NCBI GenBank assembly: GCA_026991065.1
Contig: JALXCG010000669.1
Location: 1-13,315 of the forward strand
DNA length: 13,315 nucleotides
Direction: 5' to 3'
Source of the DNA: Gemmatimonadota bacterium
Lineage (GTDB): Bacteria; GCA-2686955
The first letter of the stretch is position 1. Each line of letters opens with the position of its first letter. The notes beneath the pieces are model-generated. The model did no database searches. It was given only the letters and a program-made list of their open reading frames with translations, and was not told the DNA's origin. Positions 7,662 to 13,315 of the stretch are shown one piece after another. The position numbers and the translations under genes are program-made.

Positions 7662-8528
7662 ATGTACTGGTTGCTGCTCGGATCATTGGGGCTGGCGATG
7701 AGCATCGCGACCTACCAGTCGCTCCTTCTCCTGCGTCATGCGTGGGCGCTGCGCGAGGAGCGGAAGCGGATGGTTGAATTGGCGCTTGGCGTGGTCGCGG
7801 CGGAGACCGGCGAGAGGGGTGGAAAGGATTGGCTGCGCGGGGCGTTTTGGGCGGAGGCGGGGAAGCAATACGAACGACTTTGCCACCGGGCGCAGCACAC
7901 GGTCGACATCCCGTTTCGCCGCTTTCTCCGCAACAGCCTCGCGCTCGGCCTTTTGGTCGGCGTGGCGGCAATGCTCCTCTATGGCTCCTGGAGCTTTGCC
8001 GTGGTAGTCGGGGCATTGGCGGGAAGTGCGCCCTGGTTGCGTTTGTGGCGCCTCGCCGAAGCCAGGAAACGCGCCATTGTTCGCGCTCTACCCGGCTTCA
8101 TGGATCTGCTGGTGCTCTCGGTCGAATCGGGGTTGGATTTCACCTCTGCCCTGCGCCGCATCATTGAACGTGGGCAGCCCTCGCCCTTGAACGATGAGAT
8201 GCGCCTGCTGATCATGGAGATCCGTCTCGGCTCCACCCGCCGCGCGGCCCTTCGCGACATGGCTCAACGGTTGCGGATCGCCGAAATCGGCTCGCTTGCG
8301 AGCGCACTTGCGCAGGCAGATCTTTATGGTGCGCCTTTGGGGCGGTCGCTGCGGGTTCAGGCTGAGCAATTGCGAGAGAGGCGTTTCCAAATTGCCGAGG
8401 AGCGGGCGGGCCGGGCCGCGGTGCTGGTGAGCTTGCCGACCGTGCTGTTCTTGGTTCCCTGCGTGTTTCTGATCCTGGTCGGCCCCTACGTCCCAGAGAT
8501 CATGGATGCACTGAGTACGGGTTACTGA
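7662..8528 (+). CDS. tadC: Tad inner-membrane platform protein TadC
   Basis: This 288-aa protein begins with a hydrophobic helix (MYWLLLGSLGLAMSIATY) and a charged cytoplasmic stretch. A hydrophobic pair (about 93-128) is followed by the T2SSF domain with ALPGFMDLLVLSVESGLDFT and ALAQADLYGAPLGRSLRVQA, and a last helix (AAVLVSLPTVLFLVPCVFLI). The 'LP.FMDLL..SVESGLdf..AL' pattern and the G..L...LR..A..LR segment are characteristic of TadC. It pairs with TadB to form the inner-membrane platform. The ATG at 7662 follows the tadB stop by one base and has GGAGAG 5 nt upstream, inside tadB, so the two are probably translated together. Confidence 0.94.
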   Translation: MYWLLLGSLGLAMSIATYQSLLLLRHAWALREERKRMVELALGVVAAETGERGGKDWLRGAFWAEAGKQYERLCHRAQHTVDIPFRRFLRNSLALGLLVGVAAMLLYGSWSFAVVVGALAGSAPWLRLWRLAEARKRAIVRALPGFMDLLVLSVESGLDFTSALRRIIERGQPSPLNDEMRLLIMEIRLGSTRRAALRDMAQRLRIAEIGSLASALAQADLYGAPLGRSLRVQAEQLRERRFQIAEERAGRAAVLVSLPTVLFLVPCVFLILVGPYVPEIMDALSTGY

Positions 8529-8533
8529 AACCA

Positions 8534-8911
8534 GTGAATCCGGCGGACTTCTCCTGGATCCTGTACCGCGATGGGCAATCCACGCCTTTGCGCATTGCGC
8601 GCGCTGATACGGCTGTGCGCCGCATGCGGGGGCTACTGGGGACACCGCGGCTGGTGCTCACCCATGGACTTTGGCTATCACCCTGCAACTCGGTTCACAC
8701 CGCCTTCATGGGTTATGCGATCGACGTGGTCTTTGTCGCCGGCGATGGTCGAGTGGTGGCGGTGCGCCACGCTCTGGCGCCGTGGCGCCTGGCGTGGGGC
8801 GGCTGGCGCGCGCGCCATACACTGGAACTGGCGGCCGGTGTTGCCCTGGAGCATCGGCTTGTTTCCGGGGTGCGGGTTGAGCTTGTGGCGCTGAAAGGGG
8901 GGGAGCAGTGA
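8534..8911 (+). CDS. DUF192 (UPF0127-type) protein embedded in Tad operon
   Basis: This 125-aa protein covers essentially a single DUF192 domain. Visible hallmarks are RRMRGLLGTPRL (29-40), the PCNSVHTAFMGYAIDVVFV segment (50-68, matching the family's 'h..fmm..IDvvFld' core) and DGRVVAVRHALAPW. The region LELAAGVALEHRLVSGVRV near the C-terminus matches the family's 'vLEl.aG.....i..Gd.v'. The biochemical role of DUF192 is not established. There is no obvious signal peptide here, although many members have one, so this copy looks cytoplasmic. The start is a GTG 5 nt after tadC with only a weak ribosome site, suggesting coupling to tadC. The 3' end (K-G-G-E-Q, with seven G in a row) overlaps the next start (GTGA). 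A link to the pilus is inferred from position. Confidence 0.82.
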   Translation: MNPADFSWILYRDGQSTPLRIARADTAVRRMRGLLGTPRLVLTHGLWLSPCNSVHTAFMGYAIDVVFVAGDGRVVAVRHALAPWRLAWGGWRARHTLELAAGVALEHRLVSGVRVELVALKGGEQ

Positions 8912-9516
8912 GTCGGATCGCCCGTCGCGGCGTCGATGCGCGTCGCTCCACTCGCGATCGCCGACGCGTCTGGATCCTTGGCTCCGCCGGAGTCGTGACG
9001 CTCATTGCCGCGGGTCTGCTGGTCGGGTCGTGGCTGGAGTTCCGGCGGTCTCCCGTACGCAGGGCGGTCCCCCCCCGCTCTGAAGCATGCAGGCGCTGCA
9101 GCGCTCTTCTCACCTATCCGTTCCCGGTGGAATCTCCACCGATGCTGGAGATTACCGATAACGCGATGGCGCTGGAGCAGGCAAGACGTCTCTATGATGA
9201 GCGCGGCCTTGCCTGGAACAACCTCTATCGATCGTTGCTCGTGAGTTGGACCGTTGCCACGCGGACAGCGGCGCTCGTTCCGCGTCCGCGGATCTTCTAT
9301 GAAGCGGTAGAACAGGCGTTGCTCGCGGAGGAGGCGATCTTCAAGCAGGTCGGCGAACAGAAACGCTTCGCGGAGCTTGCCTGGGCCGCGGGCGACGAGG
9401 AATCAGCGCAGAAACACTTGTCGATCATTCTCGAAACCATTCCCGATCCTTTCGATTCCCACTATCAGTGGGCGAAAGACAGCCAACTTCGCCTTCACGC
9501 GGAGGCGCGTCAATAG
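8908..9516 (+). CDS. Unrecognised anchored protein with CxxC motif and helical C-terminus (202 aa)
   Basis: It begins at a GTG overlapping the DUF192 stop (GTGA at 8908-8911). A very basic N-terminus (Arg-rich, residues 1-20) precedes one hydrophobic helix (about 21-41; VWILGSAGVVTLIAAGLLVG), so the positive-inside rule places the rest in the periplasm. A CRRC pair (Cys61/Cys64) follows. It is not CxxCH, so it is not a c-type heme site; it could be a disulfide or a metal ligand. The C-terminal half is helical and Ala/Glu-rich. FAELAWAAGDEESAQKHL followed by an aromatic-rich end (DSHYQWAKDSQLRL) resembles a TPR-like repeat pair, though not strongly enough to call. No family was recognised. Its stop overlaps the GTG of the double-FHA gene, so it may work with that protein. 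Confidence 0.7.
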   Translation: MSRIARRGVDARRSTRDRRRVWILGSAGVVTLIAAGLLVGSWLEFRRSPVRRAVPPRSEACRRCSALLTYPFPVESPPMLEITDNAMALEQARRLYDERGLAWNNLYRSLLVSWTVATRTAALVPRPRIFYEAVEQALLAEEAIFKQVGEQKRFAELAWAAGDEESAQKHLSIILETIPDPFDSHYQWAKDSQLRLHAEARQ

Positions 9517-11117
9517 TGTCCGAATCCCCGCATTTGCCGAGGACACTGGTTGTTCGCCTGGGCAGCCGCGTGTTGCTCCGAATCGCAGTCGGCAGTGAGC
9601 CGACGGTTCTCGGTTCCGGAACCGGTGCGGATATCTTCCTGCCCGGCAAGGGGCTCGAAGCGCGGCATGTAGAATTCCGCGACGTCGGAGGGGAAGTGCG
9701 CGTGCGTTCACTGGGCTCGGCGAAGCTGCTGCGCAAGGGTGCGGTGATCACCGGAGAGACCAGTCTGGAACCCGGCGATGAGGTCAATGCCGGGCTCTAC
9801 ACTCTCCAGGTCGCGAAGGAAGGCGGCGACGCCGGCGTTGCGACACCGACTGCGTCTGATGGCGAGGCGGAGCCGGCGGAGATCGGGCATCTGGAGATGC
9901 GAATTGGCGGGCGCTCGGTCGCCCTCTACGGCTTGCATGATGGGGCGGTGATCGGACGCAATGTCGATGCCTGGATCTCTTTGGATGATGCCGCCGTGGC
10001 ACCGCGACACGCGGACTTCTCACGCACCGCGGAGGGGCGTGTCCAGGTGCGCGATCTTGGGAGCGCCAGCGGAACGCGCGTCAACGGCACTCCGATCCGG
10101 ACCGCGGTTTTGAATGCCGGAGACGAGATCTCGGTGGGCCCGTTTACTTTTCGCCTCGTTTCCGAGGCGGGCGGGGGACCAAGCGGAACTCAGCGATCGC
10201 TTGGAGCGTGGCTGGTTCTTCTCTGCGCACTCCTATTGCTGGTTTTCGCGATTGGCTGGCGGCTGCGCTTGGCGGACCGGCATGGAGTCGGCCCGTCCCC
10301 GGCTACCGCGAAGGTTGCGGCCCTCACCGCCGGGGGAGGGGGCGAGCCTTTCGGTGGGCGGCCGCGGCTTTCCCCGCTCGACGCGGAACTCGATTCGCTG
10401 CTCACCTTGCACTGCGTGGAGCCTGAAGACGCCGATCTGGTGGCTGAACTCCATTCGGTGCTCGACCGTTGTCTGGCGTTGGCCGACCTGCCTGTCGCCG
10501 GGCATGACGCGGTGGTTGGCCCGTCCGAACCGGAAGCCGAGCCTCCGCCATCGATGGACCGAAGCGGCGCAATACCGGTGCGTGTAAAGCGCGAACCGCC
10601 AACTGTGGGGCACCCGCCTCTGCCTCCGCGAGTAAGGCTCTCCGGACCCCCGTCACTAAGCGTCACGGTAGGAGCGCAGGTGCGGCTGGATTTAATTGTT
10701 GCGCCGGAGGAGTCGCGTTCACTGCGTTTTGGCTGGGAAGCAGAGCGCGGGCAACTTCGTCCCCATCGCCACTGGTGCTCCTACGTTGCACCGCGGCTGC
10801 CGGGAGAGGACCGTGTGAATGTAACCGTCCGGGCAAGTGACGGCGGATCGCTTTTGCTTAGCAAAGAGATTAAGGTGGAGAGAGAGGGTGCTGCGGGGGT
10901 GGCCGAGAGTGCGGCGGAGGCAGCGTTCTGGCGCGGCTATCGATTGGTGCACGAAGCACGGGTTCGGGACTTGGCTGCGGCCAGGAGAGAGCTGGAGAGC
11001 GCCCTTGAATCCGAGTCCGGACTCACCCCGCTCTTGAGGCGGAAGGCGGTGGCGATGATCGCGGAGATCGACTCGATTGGCGCGGTACCGCCCGAGTCGG
11101 CCGGCACGAGCGAGTGA
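9516..11117 (+). CDS. Double-FHA, single-pass membrane protein with Ig/PKD-like outer domain
   Basis: Reading from GTG 9516 (overlapping the previous stop as TAGTG, with GGAGG 10 nt upstream) gives 533 aa; a GTG at 9468 is less likely because it overlaps the upstream gene further. FHA-1 (about 10-99) is degenerate: VLGSGTGADIFL has Ser34 for the pocket Arg, ARHVEF has Glu48 at the Ser position, and no Asn is seen. FHA-2 (about 124-215) is nearly canonical: VIGR (Arg148), APRHADF (Ala162 for Ser) and DLGSASGTRVNG (Asn190). A transmembrane helix follows (about 229-250; AWLVLLCALLLLVFAIGWRL). The outer part has a Pro-rich linker, a beta-rich segment with SVTVGAQVRLDLIV and DRVNVTVRASDGGS that looks Ig- or PKD-like, and a helical tail. 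FHA domains usually bind phosphothreonine proteins. With its neighbours, this suggests a trans-envelope scaffold or sensor for the Tad machine; that role is inferred. Confidence 0.85.
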   Translation: MSESPHLPRTLVVRLGSRVLLRIAVGSEPTVLGSGTGADIFLPGKGLEARHVEFRDVGGEVRVRSLGSAKLLRKGAVITGETSLEPGDEVNAGLYTLQVAKEGGDAGVATPTASDGEAEPAEIGHLEMRIGGRSVALYGLHDGAVIGRNVDAWISLDDAAVAPRHADFSRTAEGRVQVRDLGSASGTRVNGTPIRTAVLNAGDEISVGPFTFRLVSEAGGGPSGTQRSLGAWLVLLCALLLLVFAIGWRLRLADRHGVGPSPATAKVAALTAGGGGEPFGGRPRLSPLDAELDSLLTLHCVEPEDADLVAELHSVLDRCLALADLPVAGHDAVVGPSEPEAEPPPSMDRSGAIPVRVKREPPTVGHPPLPPRVRLSGPPSLSVTVGAQVRLDLIVAPEESRSLRFGWEAERGQLRPHRHWCSYVAPRLPGEDRVNVTVRASDGGSLLLSKEIKVEREGAAGVAESAAEAAFWRGYRLVHEARVRDLAAARRELESALESESGLTPLLRRKAVAMIAEIDSIGAVPPESAGTSE

Positions 11118-11260
11118 ACCTTTCTCCGCCGCTGGAATGGGTGGATCGTGGTAGCCTCGGAATGATCCCTTGGATTCCACGGGAGCTGAAGCCGGCAACC
11201 TGGACTTATCCGGGGCATTGCCGCGTTGATGAGCAAGTCGAAAGGAGATGCGATGCCTGA
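11114..11260 (+). CDS. Possible small ORF (48 aa) bridging the double-FHA and MTAP genes
   Basis: A GTG that overlaps the double-FHA stop (GTGA at 11114-11117) opens 48 codons ending in a TGA at 11260. It would overlap the MTAP start (11253) by 8 nt. This is the same junction style seen between the other genes here. The peptide is Trp/Pro-rich in the middle (MIPWIPRELKPATWTYPG) with no clear membrane segment and matches nothing I know. No ribosome binding site precedes the GTG, and an open frame of this length is easily random in GC-rich DNA. Confidence 0.2.
   Translation: MNLSPPLEWVDRGSLGMIPWIPRELKPATWTYPGHCRVDEQVERRCDA
11241..11247 (+). promoter_or_regulatory. Strong ribosome binding site for the MTA phosphorylase gene
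   Basis: AAAGGAG lies 5 nt before the ATG at 11253 and is the best Shine-Dalgarno match in the window. It decides between that ATG and the in-frame ATG at 11229 or TTG at 11226. Unlike the coupled upstream genes, this gene appears set up for independent ribosome loading. Confidence 0.75.
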
Positions 11261-12119
11261 GGTCGGCATTATCGGTGGCTCTGGTGTGTACTCCATGGAA
11301 GATCTGGAGGATCTTCGTGAAGTCTGGGTGGAAACGCCCTATGGCGCACCCTCTGATCTCTATCGAATCGGCCGGTTGGGCGGGATCGAGGTGGCCTTCC
11401 TTGCCCGGCATGGACGCTCGCATCGGATCGATCCCAGTCATCTGCCTTACCGCGCGAACATCTACGGCTTCAAGGAACTGGGAGTTCGGCGCATCCTTTC
11501 GGCGAGCGCAGTCGGCAGTCTGCGTGAAGAGATCGCACCGGAGGATGTCGTCATACCCGACCAGTTCTACGATCGCACCCGCGGTCGTGTCTCCAGCTTT
11601 TTTGGTGAAGGGGTCGTGGCGCATGTCTCTTTTGCAGACCCTTTTTGTTCCCATCTTCGGGAGCGGCTGGCGGCTGCTGCCGATCTTGCCGGAGTGCGGG
11701 CTCATTCCGGGGGAACCTATGTCTGCATGGAAGGGCCGGCATTTTCGACCCGCGCCGAGTCACGAACCTATCGCCGCACGATCGACAACGCCACGGTGAT
11801 CGGCATGACCAATCTGCAGGAGGCGAAACTCAGTCGGGAAGCCGAGATCTGCTACGCCACACTGGCATTGGTGACCGACTACGACTGCTGGCATGAGGAG
11901 GAGGAGGATGTTACGACCGATGCCGTGATTGCGGTACTGCAGCGCAATGCCGAGGCGGCACGACGCATCCTGCGGACAGCGGTGGAGATGCTTGATCTGG
12001 AACGGAAATGCCGGTGCGAAACGGCCTTGGGCCAGGCTTTGCTGACGCCCCTGGAGGCCATCGGTGAGCAGGAGTGGGTCAGCCACGCGGCGCTGCTGAA
12101 GCGTTTCGCTAAGCCTTGA
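11253..12119 (+). CDS. mtnP: S-methyl-5'-thioadenosine phosphorylase
   Basis: This 288-aa cytoplasmic enzyme of the PNP/MTAP (trimeric purine nucleoside phosphorylase) family cleaves methylthioadenosine with phosphate to adenine and methylthioribose-1-phosphate, for methionine and adenine salvage. Visible motifs are the phosphate-binding start VGIIGGSGVY (4-13), ARHGRSHRIDPSHLPYRANI (51-70), SASAVGSLREEIAPED (84-98), YVCMEGPAFSTRAES (156-170) and VIGMTNLQEAKLSREAEICY (182-201). TDYDCW (208-213) carries Asp209 and Asp211; this Asp pair marks adenine-specific MTAP, where 6-oxopurine phosphorylases have Asn. The length is normal. ATG 11253 is chosen for its AAAGGAG site and because the family begins just before the GIIGGSG motif. 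No promoter was recognised in the ~135 nt upstream, and its 3' end overlaps convergent fliW by 11 bp. Its role beside the pilus genes is probably just housekeeping. Confidence 0.93.
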   Translation: MPEVGIIGGSGVYSMEDLEDLREVWVETPYGAPSDLYRIGRLGGIEVAFLARHGRSHRIDPSHLPYRANIYGFKELGVRRILSASAVGSLREEIAPEDVVIPDQFYDRTRGRVSSFFGEGVVAHVSFADPFCSHLRERLAAAADLAGVRAHSGGTYVCMEGPAFSTRAESRTYRRTIDNATVIGMTNLQEAKLSREAEICYATLALVTDYDCWHEEEEDVTTDAVIAVLQRNAEAARRILRTAVEMLDLERKCRCETALGQALLTPLEAIGEQEWVSHAALLKRFAKP

Positions 12120-12612
12120 GGGGCAGCGTTTCACGTGCCTTGGACGGGTCTGGCATAGCGGAATTGGCGTGCTGGGTTGCTCGCATCAGGTCTTCGTAGA
12201 GCGCGTAGCGGGCGTCGCAACGGCGGGAATCAAGAACCGCCTGGACTCCGGTTAAAGTTTGGGCGTTGATGATCAGGGGACCTGCCAGGTTCACGGTGAT
12301 GCGGCGGGGATCACGCGAGAGAACCGCGATTGTGAGAGTCAGCATCCCATGGCCCGAATCGCAGTCGATGCCGGCGGCCTGGGTCACGCGGGATGGAACC
12401 TTGTAATCGGGAAGAAACAGTCGGGGTTCGATGACCGCGAAAGCCAATTCCGGTTGATCGACAGATTGCAGCCAACGAAAAGGGAGGATGGTTTCATCGT
12501 CGATGAGGAGAAAGCGCTGGCAATTCTCGAAACCCAGCAACCCTTCCGGGAAACGAATGAGACTGGATTCGTTCCACTCGATGGTGCCGAACAGGCGGGT
12601 CCTCAGAGTCAA
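12109..12612 (-). CDS. fliW: Flagellar assembly factor FliW
   Basis: This 167-aa protein shows the FliW hallmarks FGTIEWNESSLIRFPEGLLG (8-27), PFRWLQSVDQPELAFAVIEP (44-63), LPDYKVP and the ITVNLAGPLIINAQTLTG strand pair. In Bacillus and Campylobacter, FliW binds flagellin and antagonises the translational repressor CsrA, coupling flagellin synthesis to export. The start is a TTG at 12612 with GGAG (complement of 12621-12624) 8 nt upstream; no in-frame ATG lies nearby. It follows flgL by 16 nt, so it is co-transcribed with it. The ~20-residue hydrophilic tail extends beyond the core. Its 3' end overlaps the convergent MTAP gene by 11 bp. No csrA follows in this window, although fliW-csrA pairing is common. 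Confidence 0.92.
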   Translation of the reverse strand: MTLRTRLFGTIEWNESSLIRFPEGLLGFENCQRFLLIDDETILPFRWLQSVDQPELAFAVIEPRLFLPDYKVPSRVTQAAGIDCDSGHGMLTLTIAVLSRDPRRITVNLAGPLIINAQTLTGVQAVLDSRRCDARYALYEDLMRATQHANSAMPDPSKARETLPLKA

Positions 12613-12620
12613 GAGATGAA

Positions 12621-12624
12621 CTCC
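12621..12624 (-). promoter_or_regulatory. Ribosome binding site fixing the TTG start of fliW
   Basis: CTCC on the + strand reads GGAG on the minus strand, 8 nt before the TTG at 12612. It lies in the 16-nt gap after the flgL stop, and no ATG is available in frame, so it supports the unusual start. Confidence 0.5.
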
Positions 12625-12628
12625 ATCA

Positions 12629-13315
12629 TTACAGGTAGGCAGAGAGATTGAGGTTGAGCACCGATGTGGTGGTCGAGAGGGCAGCCTGGTAAACCACTTG
12701 ACTCGTGGTCAGGTCGGTCACCGCTTTGGCGAAATCCGCATCTTCACTGTTGGCCCGTGCCATCTCCAGGTTGATCGACATGGTGGCGAGACGCTCACTG
12801 CTCAGGTTCAGCTCCTGCAACTGAATTCCTGCTGAAGCGCGTGCGGCAGTTACCGCGCTGACCGCCGCGGTCAGACTATCGATCAGTGCATTCGCCCCGT
12901 CCTGATCGCCGGCGGCGGCTGCCTCTTCGAGTTCCGACAGGAGCGCAAAGAGGTCCTTCTCGGTGGCATTGCCGGAGATTCCCAGGTCTGAAGCGGTGTG
13001 TCCGCTGCCGATGTCGCTGATGTGCAGGGTGGTGGCGTGGCTCAGCGAGCGCACTTCGATGCCGTTGCCGCGGCTGTTGATCTGTGCCTCTACAGCGGTG
13101 CCGCTCGCATTGATGCGATCGAGGATCTCTTGAACCGTATTGAGGCCGCTCAGGTCGACGTAGGCGCTGGCATCACCGTTCACCAGATAGATGTCGCCGC
13201 GATCGAAACCGGTGCCGCCGTTCAGAAGATTCACATCGGTTTCGGGTGTGAGTTGGGGATTGAGATCGGTGCCGACGACGATCCCATCTTTTCTACCGGC
13301 GATTTCCCAGATTCC
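12629..13315 (-). CDS. flgL: Flagellar hook-filament junction protein FlgL, 5'-truncated by window edge
   Basis: About 228 C-terminal residues are visible. The frame is open to the right edge, so the N-terminus lies outside; a GTG at 13234 is internal. The visible part begins in the central domain (DLNPQLTPETDVNLLNGGTG, then GDIYLVNGDASAYVDLSG and a TVQEILDRINASG segment like the flagellin-insert motif). It ends in the flagellin-type C-terminal helix: MARANSEDADFAKAVTDLTT followed by SQVVYQAALSTTTSVLNLNL. The D.DFAKA..DL...Q..YQAAL pattern and the NLLNGGTGFDRG region point to FlgL (HAP3), which joins hook and filament with FlgK, rather than flagellin. It is followed by fliW after 16 nt, the usual flgL-fliW order. 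The promoter must lie beyond the window. Confidence 0.88.
   Translation of the reverse strand, partial: GIWEIAGRKDGIVVGTDLNPQLTPETDVNLLNGGTGFDRGDIYLVNGDASAYVDLSGLNTVQEILDRINASGTAVEAQINSRGNGIEVRSLSHATTLHISDIGSGHTASDLGISGNATEKDLFALLSELEEAAAAGDQDGANALIDSLTAAVSAVTAARASAGIQLQELNLSSERLATMSINLEMARANSEDADFAKAVTDLTTSQVVYQAALSTTTSVLNLNLSAYL

Noticed and set aside
9069-9076. Run of eight C in the 202-aa gene, plus seven-base runs at 3999-4005 and 8897-8903, considered as phase-variation tracts
   Set aside because: A few runs of 7-8 G or C are expected by chance in about 13 kb of GC-rich DNA, and all frames are intact; no evidence of slippage.
11118-11252. Possible terminator or promoter between the double-FHA gene and MTAP
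   Set aside because: A weak GGAAT/ATTCC hairpin at 11159-11178 has no T-run. A TTGGAT at 11170 has no -10-like hexamer at a suitable spacing.
10719-11705. 328-codon minus-strand frame spanning the double-FHA end and the MTAP start
   Set aside because: It runs across two supported genes on the other strand and has low-complexity, basic composition with no domain.
12100-12130. Bidirectional terminator between the convergent MTAP and fliW genes
   Set aside because: The genes overlap by 11 bp and no hairpin with a T-run is seen there.
1-13315. tRNA, rRNA, CRISPR array, insertion sequence or prophage signature
   Set aside because: No cloverleaf, regularly spaced repeat, transposase-like protein or terminal inverted repeat pair was seen.

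Overview
The window is a high-GC bacterial chromosome segment (clearly GC-rich by eye) in which genes are packed with almost no spacing. It carries most of the core of a Tad/Flp (tight-adherence) pilus locus on the + strand, then a methylthioadenosine phosphorylase gene, and then the 3' part of a flagellar operon (flgL-fliW) on the - strand. A secretin and a Flp-type pilus assembly system imply a diderm, and FlgL and FliW imply a flagellate. FHA domains fused to or encoded beside Tad genes suggest a lineage outside the classical Caulobacter/Aggregatibacter Tad loci. I cannot assign a phylum from this sequence alone.

Layout. 1-2325: three TadE/TadG-like minor pilin genes (the first cut by the left edge), overlapping at ATGA and TGATG junctions. 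2322-2969: an unrecognised membrane-anchored protein of 215 aa. 2970-3028: the longest gap inside the cluster, with a perfect 14-bp palindrome. 3029-8528: cpaB/rcpC, cpaC/rcpA (secretin), an FHA-CpaF/TadA fusion ATPase, tadB and tadC. 8534-11117: an accessory block of a DUF192 protein, an unrecognised 202-aa anchored protein with a CxxC pair, and a 533-aa protein with two FHA domains, one transmembrane helix and an Ig/PKD-like outer segment. 11253-12119: MTA phosphorylase. 12109-12612 (-): fliW. 12629-13315 (-): flgL, cut by the right edge.

How the parts fit. CpaF should power assembly on the TadB/TadC inner-membrane platform. CpaC forms the outer-membrane channel and CpaB is its periplasmic partner. 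The TadE/G-like proteins are minor pilins or periplasmic assembly factors. The Flp major pilin, the prepilin peptidase (CpaA/TadV), CpaE/TadZ and the TadD pilotin are not in the window, so the cluster must continue to the left or be scattered. Overlapping or abutting ends from tadE to the double-FHA gene, often with GTG or TTG starts, indicate one transcription unit with translational coupling. The accessory block therefore probably belongs to the pilus system.

The most interesting point is the repeated use of FHA domains. There are three in this locus (one on CpaF, two on the membrane protein), and all have lost the usual Ser of the phosphothreonine pocket. Together with the DUF192 protein and the two orphan anchored proteins, this looks like a lineage-specific Tad variant whose accessory parts are undescribed as far as I can judge. 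No tRNA, rRNA, CRISPR array or mobile element was seen.
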